Shown here piece after piece: positions 45,111 to 54,521 of a stretch of DNA of 64,000 nt. Both the position numbers and the translations under genes were made by a program. The notes under the pieces are model-generated. The model was not told the DNA's origin. It saw only the letters and a list, made by a program, of their open reading frames with translations, and made no database searches. The DNA is from Lyngbya sp. PCC 8106 (lineage in GTDB: Bacteria; Cyanobacteriota; Cyanobacteriia; Cyanobacteriales; Microcoleaceae), in assembly GCF_000169095.1 (NCBI RefSeq), contig NZ_AAVU01000003.1, positions 186,001-250,000 on the forward strand. The letters run 5' to 3'. Every line of letters starts with the position of its first letter. Position 1 is the stretch's first letter.

Positions 45111-46275
45111 AATTGCTATCATTACAACTCATCCAATCCAGTATTATGCCCCTTGGTTTCGTTATTTAGCTCAAGAAAAAGATTTTTTAATTAAAGTTTT
45201 TTATCTTTGGGATTTTGGTATAACTCAACAGGTTGATCAAGGATTTAAGCAATCAATTCAGTGGGATATTCCCTTATTGTCAGGATATAACTATGAATTC
45301 GTCCCTAATCAAAGTTCAAAGCCAGGAACTCATCATTTTTGGGGATTTCAAAACCCATCATTAGTATCAGTCGTTGAAAATTTTCAGCCCCAGAGTGTAC
45401 TCTTAATGTGTTACAACTATGCTAGTATTTACAATTTTATTTGGCGTTGGAATACTCGTAAAGTTCCCCTAATTTTTCGTGGAGACTCTCATCGAATTTT
45501 ACCTAGAACAGGTACTAAGCAATGGATGCGTCGTCAATTTATTTCTCTAATATATAGTCAATTTTCAGCCTGTTTATATGTCGGAAAAGCAAACTATAAC
45601 TACTATACTTATCACGGAGTTTTATCTAAAAATCTGTTTTTCTCTCCCCATGCAGTTGATAATAATCGTTTCTTTTCTCAAACCGAAGAAGCAATGAAAC
45701 AGGCTAAAATCTGGAAACAAGAACTTAAGATCCCCGAAAATCATGCTGTCATTTTATTTGCTGGAAAATTTGAAAGCAAAAAACGACCACTTGATTTACT
45801 TCAGGCTTTTATACAGTCTAATTTACCTAAGGTTTCACTCTTATTTGTTGGGGCAGGTTCTTTAGAAAATGAATTGCGGTCACAAGCAACAAATCACTCA
45901 TCAATTTATTTTGCTCCTTTTCAAAATCAGAGTCAAATGCCACGTACCTATGCAATAGCTGATCTTGTCGTTTTACCCAGTTATGGGGCTTGGGAAACGT
46001 GGGGACTGGTGATTAATGAAGCGATGTGTCTTTCTCGGGCAGTTATTGCAAGCGATCATGTTGGATGCGCCCAAGATTTAATTCATTCAAACCAGAATGG
46101 ATTAGTTTTTCCCGCCGGAAATATTTCCGCCTTAGTAAATTGTTTACAAAAGGCTTTCTTAGATCTCAAAAAATTAAAACAATGGGGAGAAGAAAGTCGC
46201 AATATAATCACAAGTTATAGCTATGTTCAAGCAACTCAAGGACTGAGAAGTGCTATCAATCATCTTAATACTTAA
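45103..46275 (+). CDS. Glycosyltransferase family 4
   Basis: In about 390 residues the N-terminus MNKIAIITTHPIQYYAPWFR is typical of a GT4 subfamily found in EPS clusters. The donor half has VILFAGKFESKKRPLDLLQA and the EX7E-type site SYGAWETWGLVINEAMCLSR, with HVGCAQDLI after it. The ATG at 45103 lies inside the end of the polymerase-like gene, so translation is probably coupled. A TTG at 45097 is less likely. Confidence 0.92.
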   Translation: MNKIAIITTHPIQYYAPWFRYLAQEKDFLIKVFYLWDFGITQQVDQGFKQSIQWDIPLLSGYNYEFVPNQSSKPGTHHFWGFQNPSLVSVVENFQPQSVLLMCYNYASIYNFIWRWNTRKVPLIFRGDSHRILPRTGTKQWMRRQFISLIYSQFSACLYVGKANYNYYTYHGVLSKNLFFSPHAVDNNRFFSQTEEAMKQAKIWKQELKIPENHAVILFAGKFESKKRPLDLLQAFIQSNLPKVSLLFVGAGSLENELRSQATNHSSIYFAPFQNQSQMPRTYAIADLVVLPSYGAWETWGLVINEAMCLSRAVIASDHVGCAQDLIHSNQNGLVFPAGNISALVNCLQKAFLDLKKLKQWGEESRNIITSYSYVQATQGLRSAINHLNT

Positions 46276-46328
46276 TTATTGATTTTCCTAACAAAAATTA
46301 GATCTTTTCACTATCAAAAGGAGACACA

Positions 46329-47315
46329 ATGTATACCTCTAATTTCCAAAATGTTACTACTGATAAAATTGTTGACTCTCTCCACCAAAAAGGATTTTTT
46401 GTGTTTGAAGAAGCTTTAACTGAAGAGTACATTGATGAGTTACTTCAAGAAGTTAATTTTAACCAAGTCTTAGTTAATGCGAATGATGTCGGTGTTGTTA
46501 TAGCAAAACATCAGAAATTTTTAACTCATTGTCTCGCTAAATCTAAAAAAGCTTACGACTTAATTACCTCACCTCAAATTTTAGAGATTTGTGAAAACTA
46601 CTTTCAGGATAGATATGTTTTAATTAATCATCGTATTTATCAAACTCAAAAAATATCTCATATGCCTTGGCATACAGACAATAATCGACAAGTTGGTAGA
46701 CAACTTTCAAGTAAACATGATATGCCAGGATTGCTATTTTTATTTTATCTCTCTGATGTTACAAAAAATCCATTTCAGTTAGTTCAAGACTCTCATTTGT
46801 GGTCTCATAAACATAACCATGAAATTTATTTAAGTGATAATTTTATAGAAGAAAAATACAAAAAATATATTATAACTTTTCCCATGAAGAAAGGAAGTTT
46901 AATTCTTTGTAATATTCATGCAGTTCATCGGGCAGAACCTTTTAAAGATGACAATTATACTCGAAATACTCTACTTTTTCAAGTTGATCAAGTGGGTTGT
47001 AATGTAATTGGACATGGTGAAAAAAATTTAGTCAATACAGAGTTTATTGATAATATAAATCCGAAAATTATGAACTATTTAGGATTTGGTTATAAAACTG
47101 ATTATCCTGCTTTTCCAAATACATCAATTGCGACAATGACCCTTCAAGATCTGATCAGTTTACATCGTCAGCTATTGACTTTAACGCTAAAAGCAAGCGC
47201 TAAAAACTTAGCACTCAGTCTATTACCGGGTGAAATCATAATTCAAATCAAACGACTTCTCTGGAATTGGAAATCTAAGCAAGTTAATACGGCAAAATTT
47301 AAAGACATTAAATGA
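46329..47315 (+). CDS. Phytanoyl-CoA dioxygenase (PhyH)-like Fe(II)/2-oxoglutarate oxygenase
   Basis: In 328 residues the iron ligands are seen as His115-x-Asp117 (MPWHTDNNRQ) and a distal His in CNIHAVHRAEPF, with the 2-oxoglutarate Arg in YTRNTLLFQV. The N-terminus KGFFVFEEALTEEYIDELL is the usual PhyH opening. Such enzymes hydroxylate or otherwise oxidise small molecules, and members occur in antibiotic-sugar and lipid pathways. In this cluster it may oxidise a sugar, an acyl group or a glycan precursor. Upstream AAAAGGAGACACA is a good ribosome site. It overlaps the next gene by four bases. Confidence 0.87.
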   Translation: MYTSNFQNVTTDKIVDSLHQKGFFVFEEALTEEYIDELLQEVNFNQVLVNANDVGVVIAKHQKFLTHCLAKSKKAYDLITSPQILEICENYFQDRYVLINHRIYQTQKISHMPWHTDNNRQVGRQLSSKHDMPGLLFLFYLSDVTKNPFQLVQDSHLWSHKHNHEIYLSDNFIEEKYKKYIITFPMKKGSLILCNIHAVHRAEPFKDDNYTRNTLLFQVDQVGCNVIGHGEKNLVNTEFIDNINPKIMNYLGFGYKTDYPAFPNTSIATMTLQDLISLHRQLLTLTLKASAKNLALSLLPGEIIIQIKRLLWNWKSKQVNTAKFKDIK

Positions 47316-48427
47316 AAATTTTATTGATTGGAAATTACGAACCTGATGCAATTATTAGCATGGAGAAATTTTTAGCTATCCTAGCTACCACTTTGCCTAC
47401 ATTTGGTCATCAGGTGCGAATTTTATGCCCTAAACCTAAGTTAGGAAACTTTCAAGCCACCTTAAAACCCATAGGAAAATGGTTAGGTTACATTGATAAA
47501 ATTTTTCTGTTTCCGTTAGAACTGCATCAAGCATTATCTTGGGCTGATGTTGTTCATATTTGTGATCATGGAAATGCAATATATACTCAATATTTACAAC
47601 ACATTCCTCATGTTGTAACGTGCCATGATTTATTAGCAATTCGCGCAGGTTTGGGAGAATTTACAGAATACAAAACTGGCTGGACTGGTAAACAATTACA
47701 ACAAATGATTATTAAGGGACTCAATCAAGCTCAAAGTGTAGTTTGTGTTTCTAAACAGACTCAAAAAGATTTATTACGTCTTTCATCAATTCCACCCGAG
47801 GCTGTTTCTGTAATTTATCAAGGATTAAATTATGCTTATAGTCCGATGAAATCCAACAAAGTAGAATATTATTTAGAAGCTTTAGGAGTCCCTAAAAATT
47901 GTCACTATATTTTACACGTAGGAGCAAATCATTGGTACAAGAATAGATTGGGTGTAATTTATATTTTTAAACAACTATTTTCTATCTATAAATCATCTAA
48001 ACTGCATTTAATTATGGTTGGAAAACCTTTCACTTCAGAAATAAATGAATACATTCAAACTAATCACTTAAGTCAAAATATAATTGAACTCATTAATGTT
48101 GATTCAGAATATTTACGTGCGCTTTATTCAGGTGCAATTGCTTTACTCTTTCCCTCTTTACAAGAAGGTTTTGGTTGGCCAATTATTGAAGCTCAAGCCT
48201 GTGGTTGTCCAGTATTCACATCAAATCGTCCTCCTATGAATGAAATTGGAGGTGAAGCTGCAATATACGTCGATCCTGCTCATCCTCAACAAGTAGCTGA
48301 TCAAATCATTTTTAATCTACCTAAACGAAAAGAAATAATTGATCAAGGTTTAATTAATGCTCAAAGATTTAAAACCGAAAATATGATTTTAGAGTACATC
48401 AAGATATATCAAAAACTAAAAACATAG
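47312..48427 (+). CDS. Glycosyltransferase family 4
   Basis: The 371 residues are a mannosyltransferase-like GT4: HYILHVGANHWYKNRLGVI in the central strand, and the donor site LFPSLQEGFGWPIIEAQACG with RPPMNEIGGEAAIYVDP directly after. The ggEAAiyvdP ending is typical of GT4 enzymes of O-antigen clusters. The ATGA overlap with the dioxygenase suggests linked expression. Confidence 0.94.
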   Translation: MKILLIGNYEPDAIISMEKFLAILATTLPTFGHQVRILCPKPKLGNFQATLKPIGKWLGYIDKIFLFPLELHQALSWADVVHICDHGNAIYTQYLQHIPHVVTCHDLLAIRAGLGEFTEYKTGWTGKQLQQMIIKGLNQAQSVVCVSKQTQKDLLRLSSIPPEAVSVIYQGLNYAYSPMKSNKVEYYLEALGVPKNCHYILHVGANHWYKNRLGVIYIFKQLFSIYKSSKLHLIMVGKPFTSEINEYIQTNHLSQNIIELINVDSEYLRALYSGAIALLFPSLQEGFGWPIIEAQACGCPVFTSNRPPMNEIGGEAAIYVDPAHPQQVADQIIFNLPKRKEIIDQGLINAQRFKTENMILEYIKIYQKLKT

Positions 48428-48477
48428 AATTAAATTACAGTTAAAATATAAAAATTACATCAAATCAAACTTTTAAT

Positions 48478-48484
48478 TCCGGAT
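48478..48484. promoter_or_regulatory. TCCGGAT site, 79 bases before the 48.6 kb gene
   Basis: TAATTCCGGATCAACG stands in the 129-base gap after the 47.3 kb gene, where a new transcription unit could begin. A TACTAT at 48518 is a possible -10. Confidence 0.45.
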
Positions 48485-48556
48485 CAACGTAATAAGTTCT
48501 GTATTTTATTAAGTGTCTACTATTTTTAGATCTTTTACAGTTTTTATAAAATTTGT

Positions 48557-49801
48557 ATGACGTTTGATTATAACACTCGTTGTCAGTCCTTGCCATTCAC
48601 TTCAAGTCATACAAACCCACTCCGGATTTGTCAAGTCGTTGCTAGTATCAATGAGCAGACAGGCGGTACTGCTTTTGCCGTTACAAGTCTTGCTGAAGTT
48701 CTTGCTAATCAGGGAATATGTTCTTATTTATTTACCTTAGATTATCAGCAATGTGGTCAACAAGTTACAACACCAGGAGTTAAAGTTCATAGCTATCGTG
48801 CTAACCGAATTGCTCGCTATGTTCGAGGACTTCATCCAAGGGCTAGTCGTGCGCTGTGGGAATTAGCAGCAACAGAATTGGATTTAATTCACAATCATGG
48901 TTTGTGGATGTTTCCCAATCTTTATGCACGTCAATCTGCCCTGAAACATCAATTACCTTTTGTCATTTCAACTCACGGAATGCTGAGTTCGTGGTCTATC
49001 AAATTTCATCATTTTAAAAAATGTATAGCTTGGTTATTATATGAATACAAAAATTTATTAAGTGCTACAGTCTTTCATGCAACATCTTTGGAAGAATTAT
49101 TGGCAATTCGGAGTTTAGGATTTCGACAACCTGTTGCAATTATTCCTAATGGAGTAGAATTTGAAGATCCAATTATTCAATATGATCGAGAGATTCTGAC
49201 TCAATATTTTCCAGAGCTAAAAAACAAAAAGTGGTTACTTTTTTTGTCAAGAATACACCCAAAAAAAGGAGTAGATAATCTCCTATTAACATGGAAAATA
49301 ATCTCAGAGATTTTCGACGATTGGCATTTAATTATCGCTGGGCCTGATTCATTAGGATATCAAACAAAACTAGAACTATTAGTCGCAGAATTAGGAATTC
49401 AGCAGCGTGTCACATTTACAGGGATGCTTTCAGCAGATAAAAAAAAGACTGCATTAACTAATGCTAGCTTGTTTGTTTTACCGACCCATTCTGAAAATTT
49501 TGGTATTGCAATTGCAGAAGCTTTAGCCTATGGAGTTCCAGTGATTACAACTAAAGGAGCGCCTTGGAAAGACTTATTAATCTATGAGTGTGGCTGGTGG
49601 ATAGAAAATACACAACCCACACTTGCAGGTGCTTTAACTGAAGCCATGCAACTCTCAGATCAAGAACGTCAAGCAATGGGATTAAGGGGAAGAAATTTAG
49701 TCAAAACTCAATATTCTTGGAACTCAATTGCCCAAGAAATGTCAAAAGTATATCAATGGATTATCCGAGGATATAACCCGCCAGATTCTATTCATTTTTA
49801 G
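48557..49801 (+). CDS. Glycosyltransferase family 4, paralogue of the 51.0 kb gene
   Basis: The 414-residue enzyme starts, after a short tail, with RICQVVASINEQTGGTAFAV. It has DLIHNHGLWMFPNLYARQ and VISTHGMLSSWSIKFHH in the acceptor half, and LLFLSRIHPKKGVDNLLL plus PTHSENFGIAIAEALAYGVP (EX7E) in the donor half. The protein encoded at 51031 has nearly the same motifs throughout, so the two arose by duplication with one other GT4 gene kept between them. The last 15 residues of both end in similar NPPDSIHF / HPNSIHLD tails. Confidence 0.94.
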   Translation: MTFDYNTRCQSLPFTSSHTNPLRICQVVASINEQTGGTAFAVTSLAEVLANQGICSYLFTLDYQQCGQQVTTPGVKVHSYRANRIARYVRGLHPRASRALWELAATELDLIHNHGLWMFPNLYARQSALKHQLPFVISTHGMLSSWSIKFHHFKKCIAWLLYEYKNLLSATVFHATSLEELLAIRSLGFRQPVAIIPNGVEFEDPIIQYDREILTQYFPELKNKKWLLFLSRIHPKKGVDNLLLTWKIISEIFDDWHLIIAGPDSLGYQTKLELLVAELGIQQRVTFTGMLSADKKKTALTNASLFVLPTHSENFGIAIAEALAYGVPVITTKGAPWKDLLIYECGWWIENTQPTLAGALTEAMQLSDQERQAMGLRGRNLVKTQYSWNSIAQEMSKVYQWIIRGYNPPDSIHF

Positions 49802-49855
49802 AAGATTGATTTCTGAAAAAAATCTAACTTACTCTTTTAAATTTATAGCCTCTCT

Positions 49856-51001
49856 ATGCCCAAACATAACAAGTTTAATAAAATTCATCTTTGGCTTCCT
49901 AATATGTTTGAATTTAAAGGAGGTATTCAAGTTTACTCATCGTTTTTTTTAGAAGCTTTACAAAATATTAATAGCCAGATTCAATACGATGTTTTTTTAA
50001 AGCATGATACTCAGGCTTCTGACAAACTTGCTACTTGTAAAAATACTAACTTCCACTTTTCGGGAACATGGCCAATGAAAGCGAGAACTGGAATTTTTGC
50101 TAGTCAAATACTTAGTAGTGGAATTTTACAACATCCTGATCTGATTATTAGCACTCACCTGAACTTTACCATAGCGGCGGACTATTTAAAACGACTACGA
50201 GGTATTCCGTATTGGACAATAGCACATGGAATAGAAGCATGGAATATTCAAAATCCTGCTCGAAAAAAAGCACTTCATAATGCAGATAAAATTCTCTGTG
50301 TTAGCAACTACACACGCAATCGCTTAATTCAAGAACAACATCTCGACCCCAAAAAACTCTCTCTTTTACCGAATACATTCGACAGCAATCGATTTACAAT
50401 TTCTAGCAAATCTTCCTATCTATTAGAGCGATATAAACTCAAACCAGAACAGCCCATTATATTAACAGTTAATCGTTTAGTCAGTCAGGAATCTTATCGA
50501 GGTTACGACAAAATTTTAGAAGTATTACCGCAAATTCGTCAAGCTATACCTAATATTCATTATATTATTGCAGGTAAAGGAGACGACCGACCTCGCCTAG
50601 AACAATCAATTGCTCAACATAAACTTCAAGACTGCGTTACACTAGCCGGATTTGTTCCTGATTCAGAACTTTGTGATCATTATAATCTTTGTGATGTGTT
50701 TGCAATGCCAAGTAAACTAGAAGGCTTTGGTATTGTTTTTTTAGAAGCTTTAGCCTGTGGAAAACCTGTCTTAGCAGGTAATCAAGATGGTGCAATTGAT
50801 GCTTTGTATCAAGGTGAACTGGGAGCTTTAGTCAATCCAGATGATACCAAAGAAATTACTCAAACATTAATTAAAATCTTACAACAGACCTATCCACTTC
50901 CTCTGATGTATCAACCCGAAAAATTACGAAAAAAAGTTATTGAAATTTATGGATTTGAGCAGTTTACAGCTTGCTTAAATCAATATATTAGTAATTTTTA
51001 A
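49856..51001 (+). CDS. Glycosyltransferase family 4
   Basis: The 381 residues include the glycine loop FEFKGGIQVYSSFFLEAL, WTIAHGIEAWNIQNP in the acceptor half, HYIIAGKGDDRPRLEQSI and the donor site PSKLEGFGIVFLEALACGKP with NQDGAIDAL. The WTIAHGIEAW motif is shared with a GT4 group from capsule and EPS clusters. It is unlike its two paralogous neighbours and probably adds a different sugar. Confidence 0.93.
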   Translation: MPKHNKFNKIHLWLPNMFEFKGGIQVYSSFFLEALQNINSQIQYDVFLKHDTQASDKLATCKNTNFHFSGTWPMKARTGIFASQILSSGILQHPDLIISTHLNFTIAADYLKRLRGIPYWTIAHGIEAWNIQNPARKKALHNADKILCVSNYTRNRLIQEQHLDPKKLSLLPNTFDSNRFTISSKSSYLLERYKLKPEQPIILTVNRLVSQESYRGYDKILEVLPQIRQAIPNIHYIIAGKGDDRPRLEQSIAQHKLQDCVTLAGFVPDSELCDHYNLCDVFAMPSKLEGFGIVFLEALACGKPVLAGNQDGAIDALYQGELGALVNPDDTKEITQTLIKILQQTYPLPLMYQPEKLRKKVIEIYGFEQFTACLNQYISNF

Positions 51002-51030
51002 AACTTTATCTACCCACAGGATCATCTGAA

Positions 51031-52254
51031 ATGTCTCAAAAATTAGCCATCAAACCTCAAAACTGTTATCCTCATATTTGTCACGTTGTTGCCAGTATTA
51101 ATGAAGAAGTTGGAGGGCCAGCTTATTCAGTTACCCATCTGACCCAAGCTTTATCTGAACAACAAATATTTCCTCACCTGTTCACCTTAAATTATCAAAA
51201 AGTTGGTCATCAACTGGCAACAAATGGAGTCAAACTTCATAGCTATAATGCAACTCCAATTGCTCGATATTTGCGAGGTTTTCAACCTAGTGCTTATCAA
51301 CATCTTGAGCAACTAGCTTCTGCCGAAATCGATCTAATTCATAATCATGGATTATGGATGTTTCCTAATATTTATGCTCGTCAAGCTGCTTTGATTAATC
51401 AATTACCTCTCGTTATTTCTCCCAGAGGAATGTTAGAATCCTGGTCACTAAAACATAGTTGGTACAAAAAAAGATTAGCTTGGATTTTATATGAACGTAA
51501 AAATCTAAAGAGTGCGACTGCTTTTCATGCGACTTCAGATGAAGAAGTACAGTCAATTCGCCGACTCGGTTATAAACAACCCATTGCATTAATTCCTAAT
51601 GGAATCACTATTCCATCACTTTCTAACTTACCCAAGCGAGAAGTCTTAATTCAAACTTTTCCCAAACTCAATAACAAAAAATGGTTGCTCTTTTTATCGA
51701 GACTACATCCGAAAAAGGGAATAGATAATCTTCTCTATGTTTGGCAATCATTAGTCAATCAATTTCCCAACTGGCACTTAATTATTGCTGGCCCGGATTT
51801 AATTTCCTATAAAGCAAAACTTGAATCTTTAACAACTCAGTTACAACTAACAGAAAAAGTTACATTTACGGGGATGCTATCAGGAGAACTGAAAGTCACC
51901 GCTCTCAGTCAATCTGATTTATTTGTCTTACCGACTCATTCAGAAAACTTTGGAATTGCTATTGCTGAGTCTCTCGCTTATGGTACTCCTGCTATCACAA
52001 CTAAAGGTGCGCCTTGGAAAGAGTTAGTTGAATACAATTGTGGTTGGTGGATTGATGACAACCAAGAAGCATTAAAAAAAGCTCTACTCGAAGCAATAAA
52101 CTTGTCAGATCAGGAACGTCAAGAAATGGGATATAAAGGACGAATAATGGTTGAGAAAAAATATTCTTGGGATGTAATTGCTGAGGAAATGTCAAAAGTT
52201 TATCACTGGATATTAGGAGAGGGTAATCATCCGAATAGTATTCATCTAGATTAA
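51031..52254 (+). CDS. Glycosyltransferase family 4, paralogue of the 48.6 kb gene
   Basis: In 407 residues it matches the protein at 48557 along its whole length: HICHVVASINEEVGGPAYSV, DLIHNHGLWMFPNIYARQ, VISPRGMLESWSLKHSW, PTHSENFGIAIAESLAYGTP and TTKGAPWKEL. Differences in the acceptor half (Thr-His versus Pro-Arg before Gly-Met) suggest a different acceptor. The ribosome site is AGGATCATCTGAA before the ATG. The donor-site Glu pair is intact. Confidence 0.94.
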   Translation: MSQKLAIKPQNCYPHICHVVASINEEVGGPAYSVTHLTQALSEQQIFPHLFTLNYQKVGHQLATNGVKLHSYNATPIARYLRGFQPSAYQHLEQLASAEIDLIHNHGLWMFPNIYARQAALINQLPLVISPRGMLESWSLKHSWYKKRLAWILYERKNLKSATAFHATSDEEVQSIRRLGYKQPIALIPNGITIPSLSNLPKREVLIQTFPKLNNKKWLLFLSRLHPKKGIDNLLYVWQSLVNQFPNWHLIIAGPDLISYKAKLESLTTQLQLTEKVTFTGMLSGELKVTALSQSDLFVLPTHSENFGIAIAESLAYGTPAITTKGAPWKELVEYNCGWWIDDNQEALKKALLEAINLSDQERQEMGYKGRIMVEKKYSWDVIAEEMSKVYHWILGEGNHPNSIHLD

Positions 52255-52280
52255 CTATTTTTATGGAAATCATCAATCAC

Positions 52281-52287
52281 TCCGGAT
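52281..52287. promoter_or_regulatory. TCCGGAT site, 86 bases before the 52.4 kb gene
   Basis: CACTCCGGATATC lies in the 112-base gap between two glycosyltransferase genes. Confidence 0.45.
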
Positions 52288-52366
52288 ATCTCATTTAACG
52301 TTGGAAGAAAGGGTTGGAATATGAGTATTTTAAGGCTCTAAAGTTACCCTAAACTCACCTACTTTC

Positions 52367-53500
52367 ATGCGAATTACTATTGTGACAGGCCCTTGGCTTC
52401 CTGTTCCAGCCTTGCAAGGGGGTTCAACAGGAAGAATTTGGCAAGGTTTAGCAGAATCTTTTGCAACTCAAGGTCATCAAGTTAAAATTCTCTGTCGTTC
52501 CTATCCAGGTCAACCCAATCACGAAATTAGGAATAAAGTCACCTATATTCGTCGAGGTGGACTTCCTCAAAGCACAAATATTTATCTAGATTTAGTTAAA
52601 GATTTTGCTTATAGTTTGACAACATTTCCGACTTTACCTTCGGCAGATATTCTAATTATTAATGATTTTTGGTTGCCTGCTTTTGCCGCTACTTTTCGTC
52701 CGGATGCAGGTAAAATTGTCATTCATGCAGGTCGATTTCCAAAAGGTCAATATCGCTTAGGTTTGTATGCAGGTGTAACTCGGTTTGTGGCTTTATCTCG
52801 TGTTATTCAACAGGGAATAGCCCAAGAATATCCAGCCGCTATTCCTCGAATGCGAATTATTCCAAATCCGATTGATACTTCTATCTTTTCGCCTCCAACT
52901 TATCCTAAAGTTAATCGAACGGAAAAAACAATTCTATATGTTGGTCGAGTTCATCCTGAAAAAGGGATTCATCTTCTTATAGAAGCCTTTGGTATTTTAG
53001 TTCAAAAAAATTTTCCAGTTAGCTTAAAGATAGTCGGCCCCATTAAAGGAAATCAAGGAGGCGGAGGAGAAGAATATTTACGCATACTTAAAACTAAAGC
53101 TCAAGGTTTACCGATTGATTTTGTTGATCCAATTTTTGAGCCTTGTAAACTTGCTGATACTTATCGTTCGGCTGACTTATTTTGCTATCCTTCCCTAGCC
53201 GAAAAAGGAGAAGCTTTTCCAGTTGCACCTCTCGAAGCAATGGCAACAGGTTTAGTTCCTATTGTTTCTAATCTTGCTTGTTTTGAAGATTATATTCAAG
53301 ACGGAATTGACGGCTACTTTTTTGATCATCGTAGTGAAAACGCAGTACAAAATCTCGCTGAAAAATTTGCCTTAGCTATTCAAAATTGGGAAAAAACGAT
53401 GAATATTGGGCAAAATGTGGCTAAGAAAGCGCAGCACTATAGCTATGAACAAATTGCAAAAGTATATCTAGATGATTTTGCAGAATTAATTAATCAATAG
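52367..53500 (+). CDS. Glycosyltransferase family 4
   Basis: The protein has 377 residues. VTGPWLPVPALQGGSTGRIW forms the N-terminal loop, ILYVGRVHPEKGIHLLIEAF the linker strand, and YPSLAEKGEAFPVAPLEAMA the donor site. Here a few residues are inserted between the two Glu compared with the classical spacing. A KGNQGGGGEEYLRIL loop lies before it. It probably acts on the same glycan as its neighbours. Confidence 0.92.
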   Translation: MRITIVTGPWLPVPALQGGSTGRIWQGLAESFATQGHQVKILCRSYPGQPNHEIRNKVTYIRRGGLPQSTNIYLDLVKDFAYSLTTFPTLPSADILIINDFWLPAFAATFRPDAGKIVIHAGRFPKGQYRLGLYAGVTRFVALSRVIQQGIAQEYPAAIPRMRIIPNPIDTSIFSPPTYPKVNRTEKTILYVGRVHPEKGIHLLIEAFGILVQKNFPVSLKIVGPIKGNQGGGGEEYLRILKTKAQGLPIDFVDPIFEPCKLADTYRSADLFCYPSLAEKGEAFPVAPLEAMATGLVPIVSNLACFEDYIQDGIDGYFFDHRSENAVQNLAEKFALAIQNWEKTMNIGQNVAKKAQHYSYEQIAKVYLDDFAELINQ

Positions 53501-53555
53501 AGAGATTAATTTTATATATTTAAAACTCAATTCTATAAAATTAAGTTCCGATTTT

Positions 53556-54323
53556 ATGCTAGAAAAAATAACCCCTGTGATTCTCACTTACAACGAGTCT
53601 CCCAACATTGATCGCACGCTTAAACAGCTTACTTGGGCTAAACGAATTGTAGTTATTGATAGCTACAGTACAGACTCAACCCTAAAAATATTGAAGTCTT
53701 ATCCCCAAGTTGAGATATTTCAACGAGAGTTTGATACTCATACCCATCAATGGAACTATGGTTTAGAACAAGTCACATCAGAATGGGTTTTGTCTCTCGA
53801 TGCGGATTATCAGTTAACAGATAAACTGATTGAGGAAATCAAAATGCTTTCTCTTGAGACTCAATTTGATAGTTATTTTGTGCGATTTAGATACTGTGTT
53901 TTTGGTCAACCTTTACGAGGAACAATACTTCCGCCCCGAGAGGTTTTATTTAAACGAGAAAAAGGTGTTTATATTGATGATGGACATACACAATTATTAA
54001 AAGTTCAAGGTAACTCAGGAATGTTATCTTCTTATATTAATCACGATGATCGTAAGTCTCTTGGTCGTTGGCTATGGGCGCAAGATCGCTACATGATTAT
54101 CGAAGCTAAAAAACTTCAAGAAACACCCGTATCAGAATTAAGTTTGAGTGATCGCATCCGACAAAAAATGATTTTTGCTCCTCTGATTATTCTCTTTTAT
54201 TGCTTAATATTAAAAGGTGGAGTTTTGGATGGTTGGGCAGGATTGTATTATGCCTTTCAACGAACTTTAGCAGAAATTTTGCTGTCAGTTCGGTTAATTG
54301 AAAAAGAAATCAATAAAACTTAA
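53556..54323 (+). CDS. Glycosyltransferase family 2 (WaaE/KdtX-like)
   Basis: In 255 residues, the short GT2 form has PVILTYNESPNIDRTLKQL, VVIDSYSTDSTLKIL, WVLSLDADYQL (metal motif about residues 83-93) and a C-terminal hydrophobic region (FAPLIILFYCLILKGGVLDG) that could associate with the membrane. This type is common in LPS core and EPS clusters. It is the last plus-strand gene of the large cluster and is followed by a strong hairpin. Confidence 0.92.
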   Translation: MLEKITPVILTYNESPNIDRTLKQLTWAKRIVVIDSYSTDSTLKILKSYPQVEIFQREFDTHTHQWNYGLEQVTSEWVLSLDADYQLTDKLIEEIKMLSLETQFDSYFVRFRYCVFGQPLRGTILPPREVLFKREKGVYIDDGHTQLLKVQGNSGMLSSYINHDDRKSLGRWLWAQDRYMIIEAKKLQETPVSELSLSDRIRQKMIFAPLIILFYCLILKGGVLDGWAGLYYAFQRTLAEILLSVRLIEKEINKT

Positions 54324-54435
54324 ATATTATATCGCAAAAATATTAATACAAGGCTGAAGTATATTCAATTAAATCAACTTATTCAATCAATAATTGTCTT
54401 AATTATTTTAAGTATAATTAAAGATCAACTTTTAA

Positions 54436-54481
54436 AAAGCCTTAATTCTTATGGGTTTAATTTGATCAAAATTAAGGCTTT
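54436..54481. terminator. Bidirectional hairpin terminator closing the large EPS cluster
   Basis: AAAGCCTTAATT (54436-54447) is the exact reverse complement of AATTAAGGCTTT (54470-54481), 12 bp over a 22-base loop, with T-rich or A-rich flanks. It lies between convergent genes. Confidence 0.8.
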
Positions 54482-54521
54482 AATTAGAAATTAGTAACTG
54501 TGATTTGCCAGAGTCAAAAAC

